A DNA stretch of 64,000 nt from Acinetobacter pittii (GTDB taxonomy: Bacteria; Pseudomonadota; Gammaproteobacteria; Pseudomonadales; Moraxellaceae), in assembly GCF_034064985.1 (NCBI RefSeq), contig NZ_CP139249.1, forward strand, positions 1,116,001-1,180,000, in the 5' to 3' direction. Both the position numbers and the translations under genes were made by a program. Each line of letters starts with the position of its first letter. The first letter of the stretch is position 1. Below the pieces are notes generated by a model. The model did not search any database, was not told the DNA's origin, and saw only the letters and a list, made by a program, of their open reading frames with translations. Below, piece after piece: positions 17,722-27,479 of the stretch.

Positions 17722-17739
17722 GTGTAATAAAAATTACAC
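17722..17739. repeat. Perfect inverted repeat upstream of the DUF3015 gene
   Basis: GTGTAAT (17722-17728) and ATTACAC (17733-17739) are separated by AAAA. About 55 bases before the start codon, it could be an operator or a 5' UTR hairpin. Confidence 0.4.
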
Positions 17740-17793
17740 ATAACAATACAACACATAAGAAACAATCAATAATGATTTTGGAGTTATACATCT

Positions 17794-18264
17794 ATGTTAA
17801 AAAAATTAGCTTTAGCTGCGTTATTAGCAGCTGGTTCAAGTGTTGCAATGGCTGACAACGATGTAGGTTGTGGTGTGGGTACACAAGTCTGGGCTGGCAA
17901 AAAAGGAGTAGCGCCTAAAATTCTTGCTGCGACAACAAACGGTATTTTTACTAACCAATTATTAGGGATCACTTTCGGTACTTTAGGCTGCCGTCAAGGC
18001 GGAACAGTAACTGCTCAAGTGGTTACATTCACAAATGAAAATGCTGAAGCTTTAGCTCGTGATATGGCAGTAGGCCAAGGTGAAAGCCTGAACGTACTTG
18101 CTGAGTTAATGCAAATTAAACCTCAAGATAAAGATCGTTTCTTCAAAGTTTCAAAAGCAAACTTTGGTGAAATCTATTCAGCAAACAACCAAAATACGCT
18201 TCAAGTATTAGCATCATTACAAACTGTAATGGCTAAGGACGACGTTTTAAAAGCTTACGTATAA
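17794..18264 (+). CDS. DUF3015 family exported protein
   Basis: 156 residues with a classical signal peptide (Lys-Lys, Leu/Ala core, cleavage after Ala-Met-Ala near residue 20). The mature protein begins with a Cys-containing Gly-Cys-Gly-Val-Gly-Thr segment, a second Cys follows near residue 68, and the family's Gly-Ile-Thr-Phe-Gly-Thr-Leu-Gly-Cys-Arg-Gln-Gly core is present. This matches DUF3015, periplasmic or outer-membrane-associated proteins of unknown role. A good GGAG ribosome-binding site precedes the ATG. It is separated from the next gene by a terminator. Confidence 0.85.
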   Translation: MLKKLALAALLAAGSSVAMADNDVGCGVGTQVWAGKKGVAPKILAATTNGIFTNQLLGITFGTLGCRQGGTVTAQVVTFTNENAEALARDMAVGQGESLNVLAELMQIKPQDKDRFFKVSKANFGEIYSANNQNTLQVLASLQTVMAKDDVLKAYV

Positions 18265-18275
18265 GTTTGAAACTG

Positions 18276-18302
18276 AAAACCCTGTCGTATGGCAGGGTTT
18301 TT
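18276..18302 (+). terminator. Terminator after the DUF3015 gene
   Basis: AAAACCCTG (18276-18284) pairs with CAGGGTTTT (18293-18301), followed by T. Confidence 0.9.
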
Positions 18303-18325
18303 CTTATATTTAATGATAAAAATTG

Positions 18326-20218
18326 ATGAGCTTAATGAAGTCAGTTGTTTTAGTTTTTGCCTCTTTGGCAGTGAATATTGCGTATTCAGCAGATATAAAT
18401 CCATCTATTCAAAAATATTGGTCAATCGCAGAACAACAAAATCTAGATCAAGACATTACATGGCAAAGGCTCATGTATGCCAATAAAAACCAGAAAAGTG
18501 AGGTCACTTACGGTGGCTATTTCCTATCAAAAAATGGAAAAAATAATCTAAAAGAAGAGCTGAAAGCTGACATCTCGGCACTATTTATGCCTGCTCAAGA
18601 TAATCAGTCGATTCGTTGTAAGTTCCCTGCACGGAGCCAATGGCTCATACAAAAAGTAGGTATTCAAGAAAATGAACTGCCTCAAGTAAAGTGTTCAGAA
18701 TTTGAAAACTGGATTGGGCAGATCAAGCCCTACAAAGCGACATTAATTTATGCGACCGATTTTATGGGCAATCCTAGCTCCATGTTTGGCCATACGTTAT
18801 TGCGTTTAGACCCAAAAGATCAGCAACAATTAAATTTAGTTTCTTATGCTGTAAATTATGCAGCAACTGTGGCAGGGAACGACAACTGGTCATATGCATG
18901 GAAAGGTTTAACAGGGCAGTATCCAGGTGAATATTCACTAATGCCTTATTACCGTAAAGTAAAAGAGTACGGCGATTTTGAAAGCCGTGATTTATGGGAA
19001 TATGAGTTAAATCTATCACCTGAAGAAACTCGGTTTTTAGTAAGTCATATTTGGGAAATGCAACATGTGAGTTTCCCTTATTACTTTGTGAGTGATAACT
19101 GTGCCTATCGATTGTTGGGATTGGTCGATTTAGTAAAACCTGAATCTAATTTACAAGAAAAATTCACTTATGCCTCCATTCCAATGGAAACTATTAAATC
19201 AATGCAGCAGCAGGGACTTACCAAAGCTCCTGTATATCGACCTGCATTAGAAACTCAGTTATTGGCACAAGCTCATCAGCATGGTGCTTCACTGGCGAAG
19301 ATGGCTCATCAAATTACGATGATGCCGACACAGCAGTCTTCTCAGATTTTAAAATCATTTAGTGAACAGGATCAGGCTAAAATCCTAGAGATGGCTTACG
19401 ATGATTTATACCTTCAATTTATTAGCCGAAAAATAGAAGAAAGTGTTGCTCAGCCGCAGTTACGCCAGCTTTTAGCACTCAGAAGTCAGATTGATTTAGA
19501 TAAGCAGCGTCAAGAACCTAAAAGACCAGCAAAGGAACCAACTCAAGGTCATAACGCTCGTAACTTTTCCTTGAAAGCTGGTGAGGTGCAAGGTGATAAG
19601 TTTATCGAACTTGGTCATCGGCAAGCCTACCATGACTTAATAGATCCTCAAGGCGGATATCGTGCAGGTACTCAATTACTCTTTTTAAATGGTAATGCGC
19701 AGTGGCGTAATGACCATTTAAAACTAGAACGTCTTGATCTGTTAGAAGTGAACTCTTATAACCCGATTCAACCATTTAAAACACCACTGAGCTGGGGATT
19801 TAATTTAGGTTGGCGTCAGGAAGCTATTCATGAAGGAAGCTTTAATGAAGACAAACAACACGGTGTAGCAAGCTTTAATGCACAGGTCGGTTACAGTCTT
19901 GCAGACTATGAGCGTAAGCATATTTGCTATGGGCAACTACAGACCTACGTACAAACAGGTTCAAATCTAGATAAAGGATGGCGTGTAGGCGTGGGTCCAA
20001 CTTTAGGTTGTATGAACCAATGGTTTGAGCGCTTCAACTCTGTCGTGCAAATTGAGTTACCCTATTGGGAAGACCAAAATCAATGGAATTTGAGAGTCAA
20101 TACGCAGTGGCAATATGTAATTAATCGCAATAATGCTGTTCGTTTAAACTGGGATTATGAACAACAAAATCATCAAGACTGGATGAAATCAAGTCTAGGA
20201 TATGTTTGGTTCTTTTAA
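18326..20218 (+). CDS. DUF4105 (Lnb N-terminal domain) exported protein
   Basis: About 630 residues with a signal peptide ending near Ala-Tyr-Ser-Ala (residue 21). The central part carries the DUF4105/Lnb-N pattern: Met-Phe-Gly-His-Thr near residue 152 and Ser-Asp-Asn-Cys-Ala-Tyr near residue 252, which supply a His and a Cys as in papain-like folds. The C-terminal 200 residues are rich in alternating aromatic and polar residues and end in Trp-Phe-Phe, suggesting a beta-rich or outer-membrane part. Function is unknown. Starts at 18326 and 18335 are both possible, and neither has a strong Shine-Dalgarno. Confidence 0.8.
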   Translation: MSLMKSVVLVFASLAVNIAYSADINPSIQKYWSIAEQQNLDQDITWQRLMYANKNQKSEVTYGGYFLSKNGKNNLKEELKADISALFMPAQDNQSIRCKFPARSQWLIQKVGIQENELPQVKCSEFENWIGQIKPYKATLIYATDFMGNPSSMFGHTLLRLDPKDQQQLNLVSYAVNYAATVAGNDNWSYAWKGLTGQYPGEYSLMPYYRKVKEYGDFESRDLWEYELNLSPEETRFLVSHIWEMQHVSFPYYFVSDNCAYRLLGLVDLVKPESNLQEKFTYASIPMETIKSMQQQGLTKAPVYRPALETQLLAQAHQHGASLAKMAHQITMMPTQQSSQILKSFSEQDQAKILEMAYDDLYLQFISRKIEESVAQPQLRQLLALRSQIDLDKQRQEPKRPAKEPTQGHNARNFSLKAGEVQGDKFIELGHRQAYHDLIDPQGGYRAGTQLLFLNGNAQWRNDHLKLERLDLLEVNSYNPIQPFKTPLSWGFNLGWRQEAIHEGSFNEDKQHGVASFNAQVGYSLADYERKHICYGQLQTYVQTGSNLDKGWRVGVGPTLGCMNQWFERFNSVVQIELPYWEDQNQWNLRVNTQWQYVINRNNAVRLNWDYEQQNHQDWMKSSLGYVWFF

Positions 20219-20233
20219 AGAATAAACCCATAA

Positions 20234-20267
20234 AAAAAGAGAAATGAGATTATTCATTTCTCTTTTT
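20234..20267. terminator. Bidirectional terminator
   Basis: AGAGAAATGA (20238-20247) pairs with TCATTTCTCT (20254-20263), with A and T tracts on the two sides. It lies between the converging DUF4105 gene and blaADC. Confidence 0.92.
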
Positions 20268-20284
20268 GTTTTAAGAAAAGACGA

Positions 20285-21454
<1,170 letters not shown>

Positions 21455-21540
21455 TTAAAAATAAAGATGGATACTTTTATAACAAAAATCACCTAATTTA
21501 ATTGTTATGTTTTATGGAGTTCGGGAAGTATTTAGATGTA

Positions 21541-21566
21541 AAAAAGCCCAACTGAGTCGGGCTTTA
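21541..21566 (-). terminator. Terminator after folE
   Basis: AAAGCCC (21543-21549) pairs with GGGCTTT (21559-21565) around an inner ACT/AGT pair. On the minus strand it is followed by a T run. Confidence 0.88.
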
Positions 21567-21586
21567 ATTAGTTTACTAAATAAAAA

Positions 21587-22141
21587 TTAGTAACTTTCAG
21601 GTACAGCACTCAAGAACTCACGACGTGCTTCTTTATCAGTTTTAAAATCACCAATAAATGAAACAGTACGGGTAGTTGATTCTTGCTTACCTACACCACG
21701 CATCATCATACACATATGTGCTGAATCGATAACTACGGCTACACCACGAGCACCAGTCACTTCAGCCACAGCTTCTGCAATTTGCTGCGTCAAGTTTTCC
21801 TGAATTTGCAAACGACGTGCAAACATTTCAGTAATACGTGCAAATTTCGACAAGCCAAGAACTTTGCCTTCCGGTAGATAGGCAACATGAACACGGCCAT
21901 AGAATGGAAGGAGATGATGTTCGCAAAGCGAATAAAATTCAATATTCTTCACCAATACCATTTCATGGTTATCTGATGGGAAAACAGCATTATTGGTGAC
22001 TTCTTCTAAAGTTTTACTATAGCCAGAAGTTAAATATGAAAAAGCTTTAGCCGCACGCACAGGCGTATCTTTAAGGCCGGGACGATCAAGATCTTCACCG
22101 ACGGCAGTCAGAATATTTGCGTACGATTGCTGCATAGACAT
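21587..22141 (-). CDS. folE: GTP cyclohydrolase I
   Basis: First enzyme of tetrahydropterin/folate synthesis, making dihydroneopterin triphosphate from GTP. Zinc-ligand regions are visible as [10 protein letters not shown] and Cys-Met-Met-Met-Arg-Gly-Val. I chose ATG 22141 (184 residues); an in-frame GTG at 22153 would add four residues, and neither start has a strong Shine-Dalgarno. It lies 83 bases downstream of smr in the same direction and ends in its own terminator. Confidence 0.95.
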   Translation of the reverse strand: MSMQQSYANILTAVGEDLDRPGLKDTPVRAAKAFSYLTSGYSKTLEEVTNNAVFPSDNHEMVLVKNIEFYSLCEHHLLPFYGRVHVAYLPEGKVLGLSKFARITEMFARRLQIQENLTQQIAEAVAEVTGARGVAVVIDSAHMCMMMRGVGKQESTTRTVSFIGDFKTDKEARREFLSAVPESY

Positions 22142-22224
22142 AAGAATGTTCACTTACACTGGTTGAACAAAACGGCATTCTATCAGAAAACTATAAAAAG
22201 TCTGAATTCTGTAGAAAATGCCGA

Positions 22225-22914
22225 TTATTGTTGGTACTTGGGATTTTTTTCTGCACGTTTAAGCAGTACGAGAACGGCGCCTGTGCCACCTTGATTTTCT
22301 GGAGCACTTACAAAGGCTAAAACATCGCGATGTTGGCGTAACCATCCGTTGACATAGGTTTTTAAGACAGCTTCTGGGCCCTTACCATGTACGATCTTGA
22401 TCACATTTTGATTTTCATCTTTTGCGATCTGGATAATTTGTAGAACCGCATCACGTGCTTGTTCAATGGTACAGCCGTGTAAATCGACAGCTTCAAACCA
22501 ACGCATCTTGCCAGCTTTTAAGTCTTCAAAAACTTTATGCTGAAGGGTAGCAATACGATAGCTTAAGGTTGCTTGGCTTGCGACAGGGTTTAAAGCCGCT
22601 TGAGTATCAGATAACTCGGCATGTTCAGTGTCACGCCCACCTTCGGCAGCTGCACGTTTCGCTAATGTTTGAGCATCAACTTTTTTTACGCGAGGGGTTC
22701 TCACATCAGCAATATTACTATTATTGATGGGTTTAACACCTGCTACAGCACTTTGAAACAGATTTGCATTTTCCAATTCTTCAGACTCAGCCTGAGGTTG
22801 TTTGACCTCAGGCTGACTTGCGATTTTGCTTGAATGAGGATTGGAGATTTGCTTTTTAAATTGCTTCAATAACTTTTGTTGCTCTTTAGAAAGCGATGAA
22901 TCTTTATTACTCAT
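22225..22914 (-). CDS. Smr-domain protein
   Basis: About 229 residues. A charged, low-complexity N-terminal half precedes a C-terminal Smr domain (about 140-225). The domain shows Val-Asp-Leu-His-Gly-Cys and Ile-Val-His-Gly-Lys-Gly, the two motifs of the MutS2-type small MutS-related endonuclease fold. SmrB of E. coli, which has the same layout, cleaves mRNA at collided ribosomes; assignment to that function is inference. The frame extends to 22956 inside trpC, but ATG 22914, with AGAAG upstream and ten bases after the trpC stop, is the better start. Confidence 0.85.
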   Translation of the reverse strand: MSNKDSSLSKEQQKLLKQFKKQISNPHSSKIASQPEVKQPQAESEELENANLFQSAVAGVKPINNSNIADVRTPRVKKVDAQTLAKRAAAEGGRDTEHAELSDTQAALNPVASQATLSYRIATLQHKVFEDLKAGKMRWFEAVDLHGCTIEQARDAVLQIIQIAKDENQNVIKIVHGKGPEAVLKTYVNGWLRQHRDVLAFVSAPENQGGTGAVLVLLKRAEKNPKYQQ

Positions 22915-22924
22915 ATATCTTCTA

Positions 22925-23731
22925 TTAAACCGTTTGGGGTTGTCCAAAAAGGGCACTAAAGGCTTGATCTGGTCTTGGTTGTTTCATAAAACTTTCACCA
23001 ACCAAGAAGGTGTGAATATCATGTTCTTGCATCATGCGAACATCATCTGGAGTGGCAATACCGCTTTCGGTCACGAGTAAACGAGAGGCAGGAAGTAAAT
23101 TTTTCAAACGAATTGATGTGTTTAAATCAACATCAAAGGTTTTTAAATTACGGTTATTCACACCTAATATACATTGCTCAGACAACTTTAAAGCACGTTC
23201 AAGTTCTTCCTCGTCATGAACCTCAACCAATACATCGAGTTGATGTTCAAAAGCAGTTTTAGACATTTCTTCGAGCTGCTGGTCTGACAAAGAGGCAACA
23301 ATCAATAAAATACAGTCAGCATGTAAAGCACGTGCTTCAACCACATTATATGGATCAATCAGAAAGTCTTTACGTAAAGCGGGTAAAGCACAGTGGTTTC
23401 TTGCGATTGCGATATTTTCATCTGCCCCCTGAAAAAAATCAACATCAGTTAAAACAGATAAACATGCTGCTCCAGCTTGTTCATATTGTTCGGCAATTTC
23501 AGCAGGATTAAAATCTGCACGAATAATGCCTTTTGATGGAGACGCTTTTTTAATTTCAGCAATCACGGCAGGGCGTTTGTGTTGTAACGCTTTTGCAAAT
23601 CCTCTTACCGGAGTTGCAGCTTTTGCAAGCTCTTCAACATCCTGTAAATTACGTTGTTTTAAACGCGCAGCAAGTTCCTCATGTTTACGGTCAACAATTT
23701 TACCTAAAATGGTATTTTGAATATTAATCAT
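22925..23731 (-). CDS. trpC: Indole-3-glycerol phosphate synthase
   Basis: Closes the indole ring in tryptophan synthesis. The 268-residue TIM-barrel enzyme is monofunctional; there is no fused TrpF domain as in E. coli. Signatures are Ala-Glu-Ile-Lys-Lys-Ala-Ser-Pro-Ser-Lys-Gly near residue 60, Arg-Lys-Asp-Phe near 120, Gly-Val-Asn-Asn-Arg-Asn near 190 and Glu-Ser-Gly-Ile near 222. It starts nine bases after the trpD stop and is the third gene of the trpGDC operon. Confidence 0.96.
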   Translation of the reverse strand: MINIQNTILGKIVDRKHEELAARLKQRNLQDVEELAKAATPVRGFAKALQHKRPAVIAEIKKASPSKGIIRADFNPAEIAEQYEQAGAACLSVLTDVDFFQGADENIAIARNHCALPALRKDFLIDPYNVVEARALHADCILLIVASLSDQQLEEMSKTAFEHQLDVLVEVHDEEELERALKLSEQCILGVNNRNLKTFDVDLNTSIRLKNLLPASRLLVTESGIATPDDVRMMQEHDIHTFLVGESFMKQPRPDQAFSALFGQPQTV

Positions 23732-23740
23732 GAGAAATCC

Positions 23741-24790
23741 TTAATCTGCCTGACATTGTTTTAATGTTTTGGTAAATTCAGCCAAAACACTCATTTTTTC
23801 TAAAGCTTGTCCGCCGTAGATAATATCTTGAGCGAATGAAACAGCTTGAGCATAGGTTTTGGTAATACCAGCCACATAAATACCAGCACCCGCATTAAGT
23901 GCAATCATGTTTGCTGCTTTTTCACCAATAGCAGTTTTATTTTTACCTAACGCATCTTTAATTAGCTTTAAGCTGGCAGCGGCATCCGCAACAACTAAAC
24001 CATTTAAAGTTTGTGATTCAATTCCGACATCTTCTGGGTTAAGCGTCCATTCAGTAATTTCGCCGTCTTTGAGTTCTGCAACAGCAGTAGGAGCAGCAAG
24101 GCTGATTTCATCGAGTCCATCTCTTGAATGAACCACCATGACATGTTCAGCACCAAGTTGCTTCATAACCTCTGCAATCGGACGACAAAGCTCATCTGAG
24201 AACACACCAATTACAAAGCGTTTTACACCAGCCGGATTCGTAAGCGGGCCAAGTAAATTGAAAATACTACGAACACCAAGCTCACGACGTGGGCCGACAG
24301 CATATTTCATTGCTTTGTGATGATTTGGAGCAAATAAAAACCCTACACCCATCTCACGAATGCAGCGTTCAGTTTGTTGCATGTCTAAATCAAGATTAAT
24401 ACCGGCTTGCTCAAGTAAGTCTGATGAACCTGATTTACTCGAAACGCCTCGGTTACCATGCTTTGCAATGGTTGCGCCTGCTGCTGCAATCACAAAGCTT
24501 GAAGCAGTAGAAACATTAAACAAGTTTTGTCCGTCGCCGCCAGTACCCACAATATCAACTAAATATTTGATATCGCTCACATCAATTTTGATGGCGAATT
24601 CACGCATAACACGTGCGGCAGCAGTAATTTCGTCAATACTTTCACCTTTCATGCGAAGGCCCATCATCAAAGCACCGATTTGTGCCTCGGTTGCCTCACC
24701 TTGCATGATGCTGCGCATAATGTCTTCCATTTGCGGCTGAGTCAGGTGAATATTTTTTGTTATATGGTTAAGTGCTTGTTGAATATTCAT
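23741..24790 (-). CDS. trpD: Anthranilate phosphoribosyltransferase
   Basis: Transfers phosphoribose to anthranilate. About 349 residues, with the Val-Gly-Thr-Gly-Gly-Asp-Gly PRPP-binding motif near residue 84 and the Lys-His-Gly-Asn-Arg-Gly-Val-Ser-Ser motif near 112. ATG 24790 is chosen; a GTG at 24799, adjoining the trpG stop, is an alternative giving 352 residues. Very tight spacing to trpG and trpC supports one transcript. Confidence 0.95.
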   Translation of the reverse strand: MNIQQALNHITKNIHLTQPQMEDIMRSIMQGEATEAQIGALMMGLRMKGESIDEITAAARVMREFAIKIDVSDIKYLVDIVGTGGDGQNLFNVSTASSFVIAAAGATIAKHGNRGVSSKSGSSDLLEQAGINLDLDMQQTERCIREMGVGFLFAPNHHKAMKYAVGPRRELGVRSIFNLLGPLTNPAGVKRFVIGVFSDELCRPIAEVMKQLGAEHVMVVHSRDGLDEISLAAPTAVAELKDGEITEWTLNPEDVGIESQTLNGLVVADAAASLKLIKDALGKNKTAIGEKAANMIALNAGAGIYVAGITKTYAQAVSFAQDIIYGGQALEKMSVLAEFTKTLKQCQAD

Positions 24791-24799
24791 AGTGATCAC

Positions 24800-25384
24800 T
24801 TATGCATAAATATCTAAAAAGTTTTTAAAGATTTGATGGCCATGTTGACTCAAAATAGATTCTGGATGGAACTGCACACCTTCGACAGGCAATGTCTTAT
24901 GTTTAACACCCATAATTTCTTCCATTGAGCCATCTGCTTCGTTGGTCCAACACGTGACTTCCAGGCAATCAGGCAGGGTTTGCTGATCAATCACCAAAGA
25001 GTGGTAACGAGTTGCCGAGAATGGGCTAGGGAGATTACTGAAAATACCTTTATTGCTGTGGTACATATCAGATAAACGTCCATGCATAACCGTTTTGGCT
25101 CTTACAATGTTTCCGCCAAAAGCTTGCCCAATACTTTGATGCCCTAAACACACGCCAAGCAGAGGAATTTTTCCGGCAAAGTGATTAATTGCAGGAATAG
25201 AAATACCCGCTTCACTTGGAGAGCAAGGGCCAGGACCAATAACCAAATATTTAGGTTGCCATCGTTCAATATCCTCTAATGTGACTTGATCATTGCGAAC
25301 TACTTTTACTTCCTGATTCAACTCGCCAAAATATTGGACGATGTTGTAGGTAAAAGAGTCGTAATTGTCGATCATTAGAAGCAT
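24800..25384 (-). CDS. trpG: Anthranilate/aminodeoxychorismate synthase glutamine amidotransferase
   Basis: Supplies ammonia from glutamine to the chorismate-using synthase subunit. 194 residues, with a class I glutamine amidotransferase triad: Gly-Val-Cys-Leu-Gly-His-Gln near residue 79 and Phe-His-Pro-Glu-Ser near 170. In Acinetobacter calcoaceticus the trpG of the trpGDC cluster is known to serve both tryptophan and p-aminobenzoate synthesis, so this subunit probably also feeds folate. The large subunit trpE is not in the window. Two perfect palindromes lie 70-105 bases upstream. Confidence 0.95.
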   Translation of the reverse strand: MLLMIDNYDSFTYNIVQYFGELNQEVKVVRNDQVTLEDIERWQPKYLVIGPGPCSPSEAGISIPAINHFAGKIPLLGVCLGHQSIGQAFGGNIVRAKTVMHGRLSDMYHSNKGIFSNLPSPFSATRYHSLVIDQQTLPDCLEVTCWTNEADGSMEEIMGVKHKTLPVEGVQFHPESILSQHGHQIFKNFLDIYA

Positions 25385-25454
25385 GATGAACTTAACCTCA
25401 TGATAATTAATATATATTTAATTAAGTGACTAGAGTTTTACTCACAATGTTACT

Positions 25455-25470
25455 TACTTTTTAAAAAGTA
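25455..25470. repeat. 16-bp perfect palindrome upstream of trpG
   Basis: TACTTTTT and AAAAAGTA meet without a spacer. It lies 71 bases from the trpG start and two bases from another palindrome. Candidate operator. Confidence 0.45.
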
Positions 25471-25472
25471 CC

Positions 25473-25490
25473 TTTATTTGATCAAATAAA
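25473..25490. repeat. 18-bp perfect palindrome upstream of trpG
   Basis: TTTATTTGA and TCAAATAAA meet without a spacer. It adjoins the terminator hairpin at 25493-25511, so it may also be the T-rich tail of that terminator on the minus strand. Confidence 0.45.
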
Positions 25491-25512
25491 AAGCCGCTTT
25501 CTAAGCGGCTAA
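25491..25512 (-). terminator. Terminator downstream of the aminopeptidase gene
   Basis: AGCCGCTT (25493-25500) pairs with AAGCGGCT (25504-25511). On the minus strand it is followed by a T run. It lies 165 bases past the stop at 25677. Confidence 0.85.
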
Positions 25513-25676
25513 TATAACAAAAAAAGAAGTGACCAGTTTAACTATTTCATTCGTTAGACATTTGCAAACAAAATTGAGCTTTTATGGATATAAAGTTTAT
25601 TTAAAAATAAAGATAAAGACAGAATAAGCTTTTCATTAGAAATAAAAAATTATTCTGCCCCCATAAAAAGAGAAGA

Positions 25677-27479
25677 TTAAATCTTACGCGTGCTATAAAT
25701 CAGCCAGTCTAAGACCTCTCCCGACAAATGTTCAGCTAGTCTTTCTTGGACGGTTCGATGGTAACCATTTAACCAGTCTTTCTCTTCATTCGTTAGCAGA
25801 TCAACAACGATACAATCTACATGAATCGGGCAAAGTGTGAGCGTTTCAAACTCTAAAAATTCACCGTAAGTTTTTTCAAAGCCAGAGTGAAGTTTGTTTG
25901 CAACCAAATTCTCAATACGAATGCCGTATTGTCCTTCATGGTATAGACCCGGTTCATTAGAGAGAATCATTCCTTCGCGCAATTTACTGTAAGCATGTAC
26001 AGGCGCATAGTAAGAAAGAACTTGTGGCCCTTCATGTACGTTAAGTGCAAAGCCTACGCCGTGACCTGTTCCGTGTCGATAATCTAAACCATATTGCCAT
26101 AAAGTATGTCGACAGATTGAATCGAGTAGCGGTGCAGCTAAACCTTCTGGATAAATAGCTTTTGCCAAAGCAATGTGACATTTTAAGACCAGCGTATAGT
26201 CACGTTTTTGTTGCTCCGTTGGTGTTCCCACAGGAACAACACGAGTAATATCAGTTGTTCCATCTACATATTGGCCGCCAGAATCAATGAGCAATAAACC
26301 ATCGCCCTCAATAAAAGAGTATTGCTCTGGAGTTGCACGGTAGTGGGGTAGAGCACCGTTGGCGTTAAAGCCTGCAATCGTTGAAAAACTTGGTCCTATA
26401 AATCCGTCTTGCTGAGCGCGGTAGGCAGTAATTTTCTCATCGATAGTCAATTCTGAAATACGTTCACCCTGATGAAGTGCTTTTTCTAGCCAATAGAAAA
26501 AGTGACAAAGCGCGACTCCATCTTTAAGCATTGCATGGCGGATATGAGCAATTTCACTTTCATGCTTACGTGATTTAAAAAGTGTACTCGGGTTAATGTC
26601 GTATACAACCTGAATATCTTTTGCGATGGCTTGTTCATGAAAAAGCGATACTTTTGCTGGATCTAAAAGCACAGATGGATCAGAAATATTAGCTAAAAAC
26701 TTAGACGTATCTTCATAATTACGAATTTGAATGCCATCGGCTGCGAAAGCTTGTTGAATGGTTGAATCCAGTTTACTGCTATCAATAAACAGAACAGCTT
26801 GCTCTGCATTAATATAAAAATGAGAAAGAAAAACAGGGTTGTATTCTACGTCTTGTCCACGTGCATTTAAGACCCATGCAATATCATCTAAAGATGAAAT
26901 AAAATGACCCGCAATATTCTTGCTATGTAAAGTCTCACGAATAGCCTGAATTTTTTCTTTACGAGAGAGGGCATTTAGCCCTTCAGGCATTAAATGGATT
27001 TTTTCAGAGGGTAGTTCTGGGCGGTCTAACCAAATCTCTCCAACTAAATCTTTTTGAGTCTCGAGTTTATAGCTATGAACTCGTGCAGTATGTTCGAGTG
27101 CTTTAAATTGTTGAATGGATAATGTTTGGCCATTTACTGAAATGACCGAACTAGTTGGTAGATTTTTCTCAATCCATGCGAGATGTGTAGAAGTTTCATC
27201 ACTGGTCAGTTTTTGTAATTGAAAGCCAGTTCCAGCAAGTTGTTGCTCGGCTTGTACCCAATAGCGACCATCTGCCCATAGGCCTGCAAAGTTTTGGGTC
27301 ACCACAAGCGTACCAACCGAACCACTAAAACCACTGAGCCATTGTCTCGCCTTCCAATAGTCTGGTAAATATTCTGACATATGGGGATCGGCACTCATTA
27401 CAACAAATGCATCAATTTGCTGAATACGCATGAGTTCGCGAAGTTTTTCAAGTTTTTCTGGAACAGTTAAAACGCTCAT
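25677..27479 (-). CDS. Aminopeptidase P family Xaa-Pro aminopeptidase (M24B)
   Basis: A 600-residue cytosolic metallopeptidase with two creatinase-type N-terminal domains and a C-terminal pita-bread catalytic domain. Metal-binding segments visible are Asp-Ser-Gly-Gly near residue 400 with Asp-Gly-Thr-Thr-Asp-Ile-Thr-Arg just after, Gly-Thr-Gly-His-Gly-Val-Gly near 470, and Ser-Asn-Glu-Pro-Gly near 503. The long three-domain form resembles eukaryotic-type cytosolic aminopeptidase P rather than E. coli PepP (about 440 residues). Its ATG overlaps the stop of the peptide-transporter gene by four bases (ATGA), so import and breakdown of Pro-containing peptides are probably linked. Confidence 0.92.
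   Translation of the reverse strand: MSVLTVPEKLEKLRELMRIQQIDAFVVMSADPHMSEYLPDYWKARQWLSGFSGSVGTLVVTQNFAGLWADGRYWVQAEQQLAGTGFQLQKLTSDETSTHLAWIEKNLPTSSVISVNGQTLSIQQFKALEHTARVHSYKLETQKDLVGEIWLDRPELPSEKIHLMPEGLNALSRKEKIQAIRETLHSKNIAGHFISSLDDIAWVLNARGQDVEYNPVFLSHFYINAEQAVLFIDSSKLDSTIQQAFAADGIQIRNYEDTSKFLANISDPSVLLDPAKVSLFHEQAIAKDIQVVYDINPSTLFKSRKHESEIAHIRHAMLKDGVALCHFFYWLEKALHQGERISELTIDEKITAYRAQQDGFIGPSFSTIAGFNANGALPHYRATPEQYSFIEGDGLLLIDSGGQYVDGTTDITRVVPVGTPTEQQKRDYTLVLKCHIALAKAIYPEGLAAPLLDSICRHTLWQYGLDYRHGTGHGVGFALNVHEGPQVLSYYAPVHAYSKLREGMILSNEPGLYHEGQYGIRIENLVANKLHSGFEKTYGEFLEFETLTLCPIHVDCIVVDLLTNEEKDWLNGYHRTVQERLAEHLSGEVLDWLIYSTRKI

Noticed and set aside
24360..24740. 126-codon plus-strand frame inside trpD
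   Set aside because: Shadow of trpD on the opposite strand; composition follows the trpD codons.
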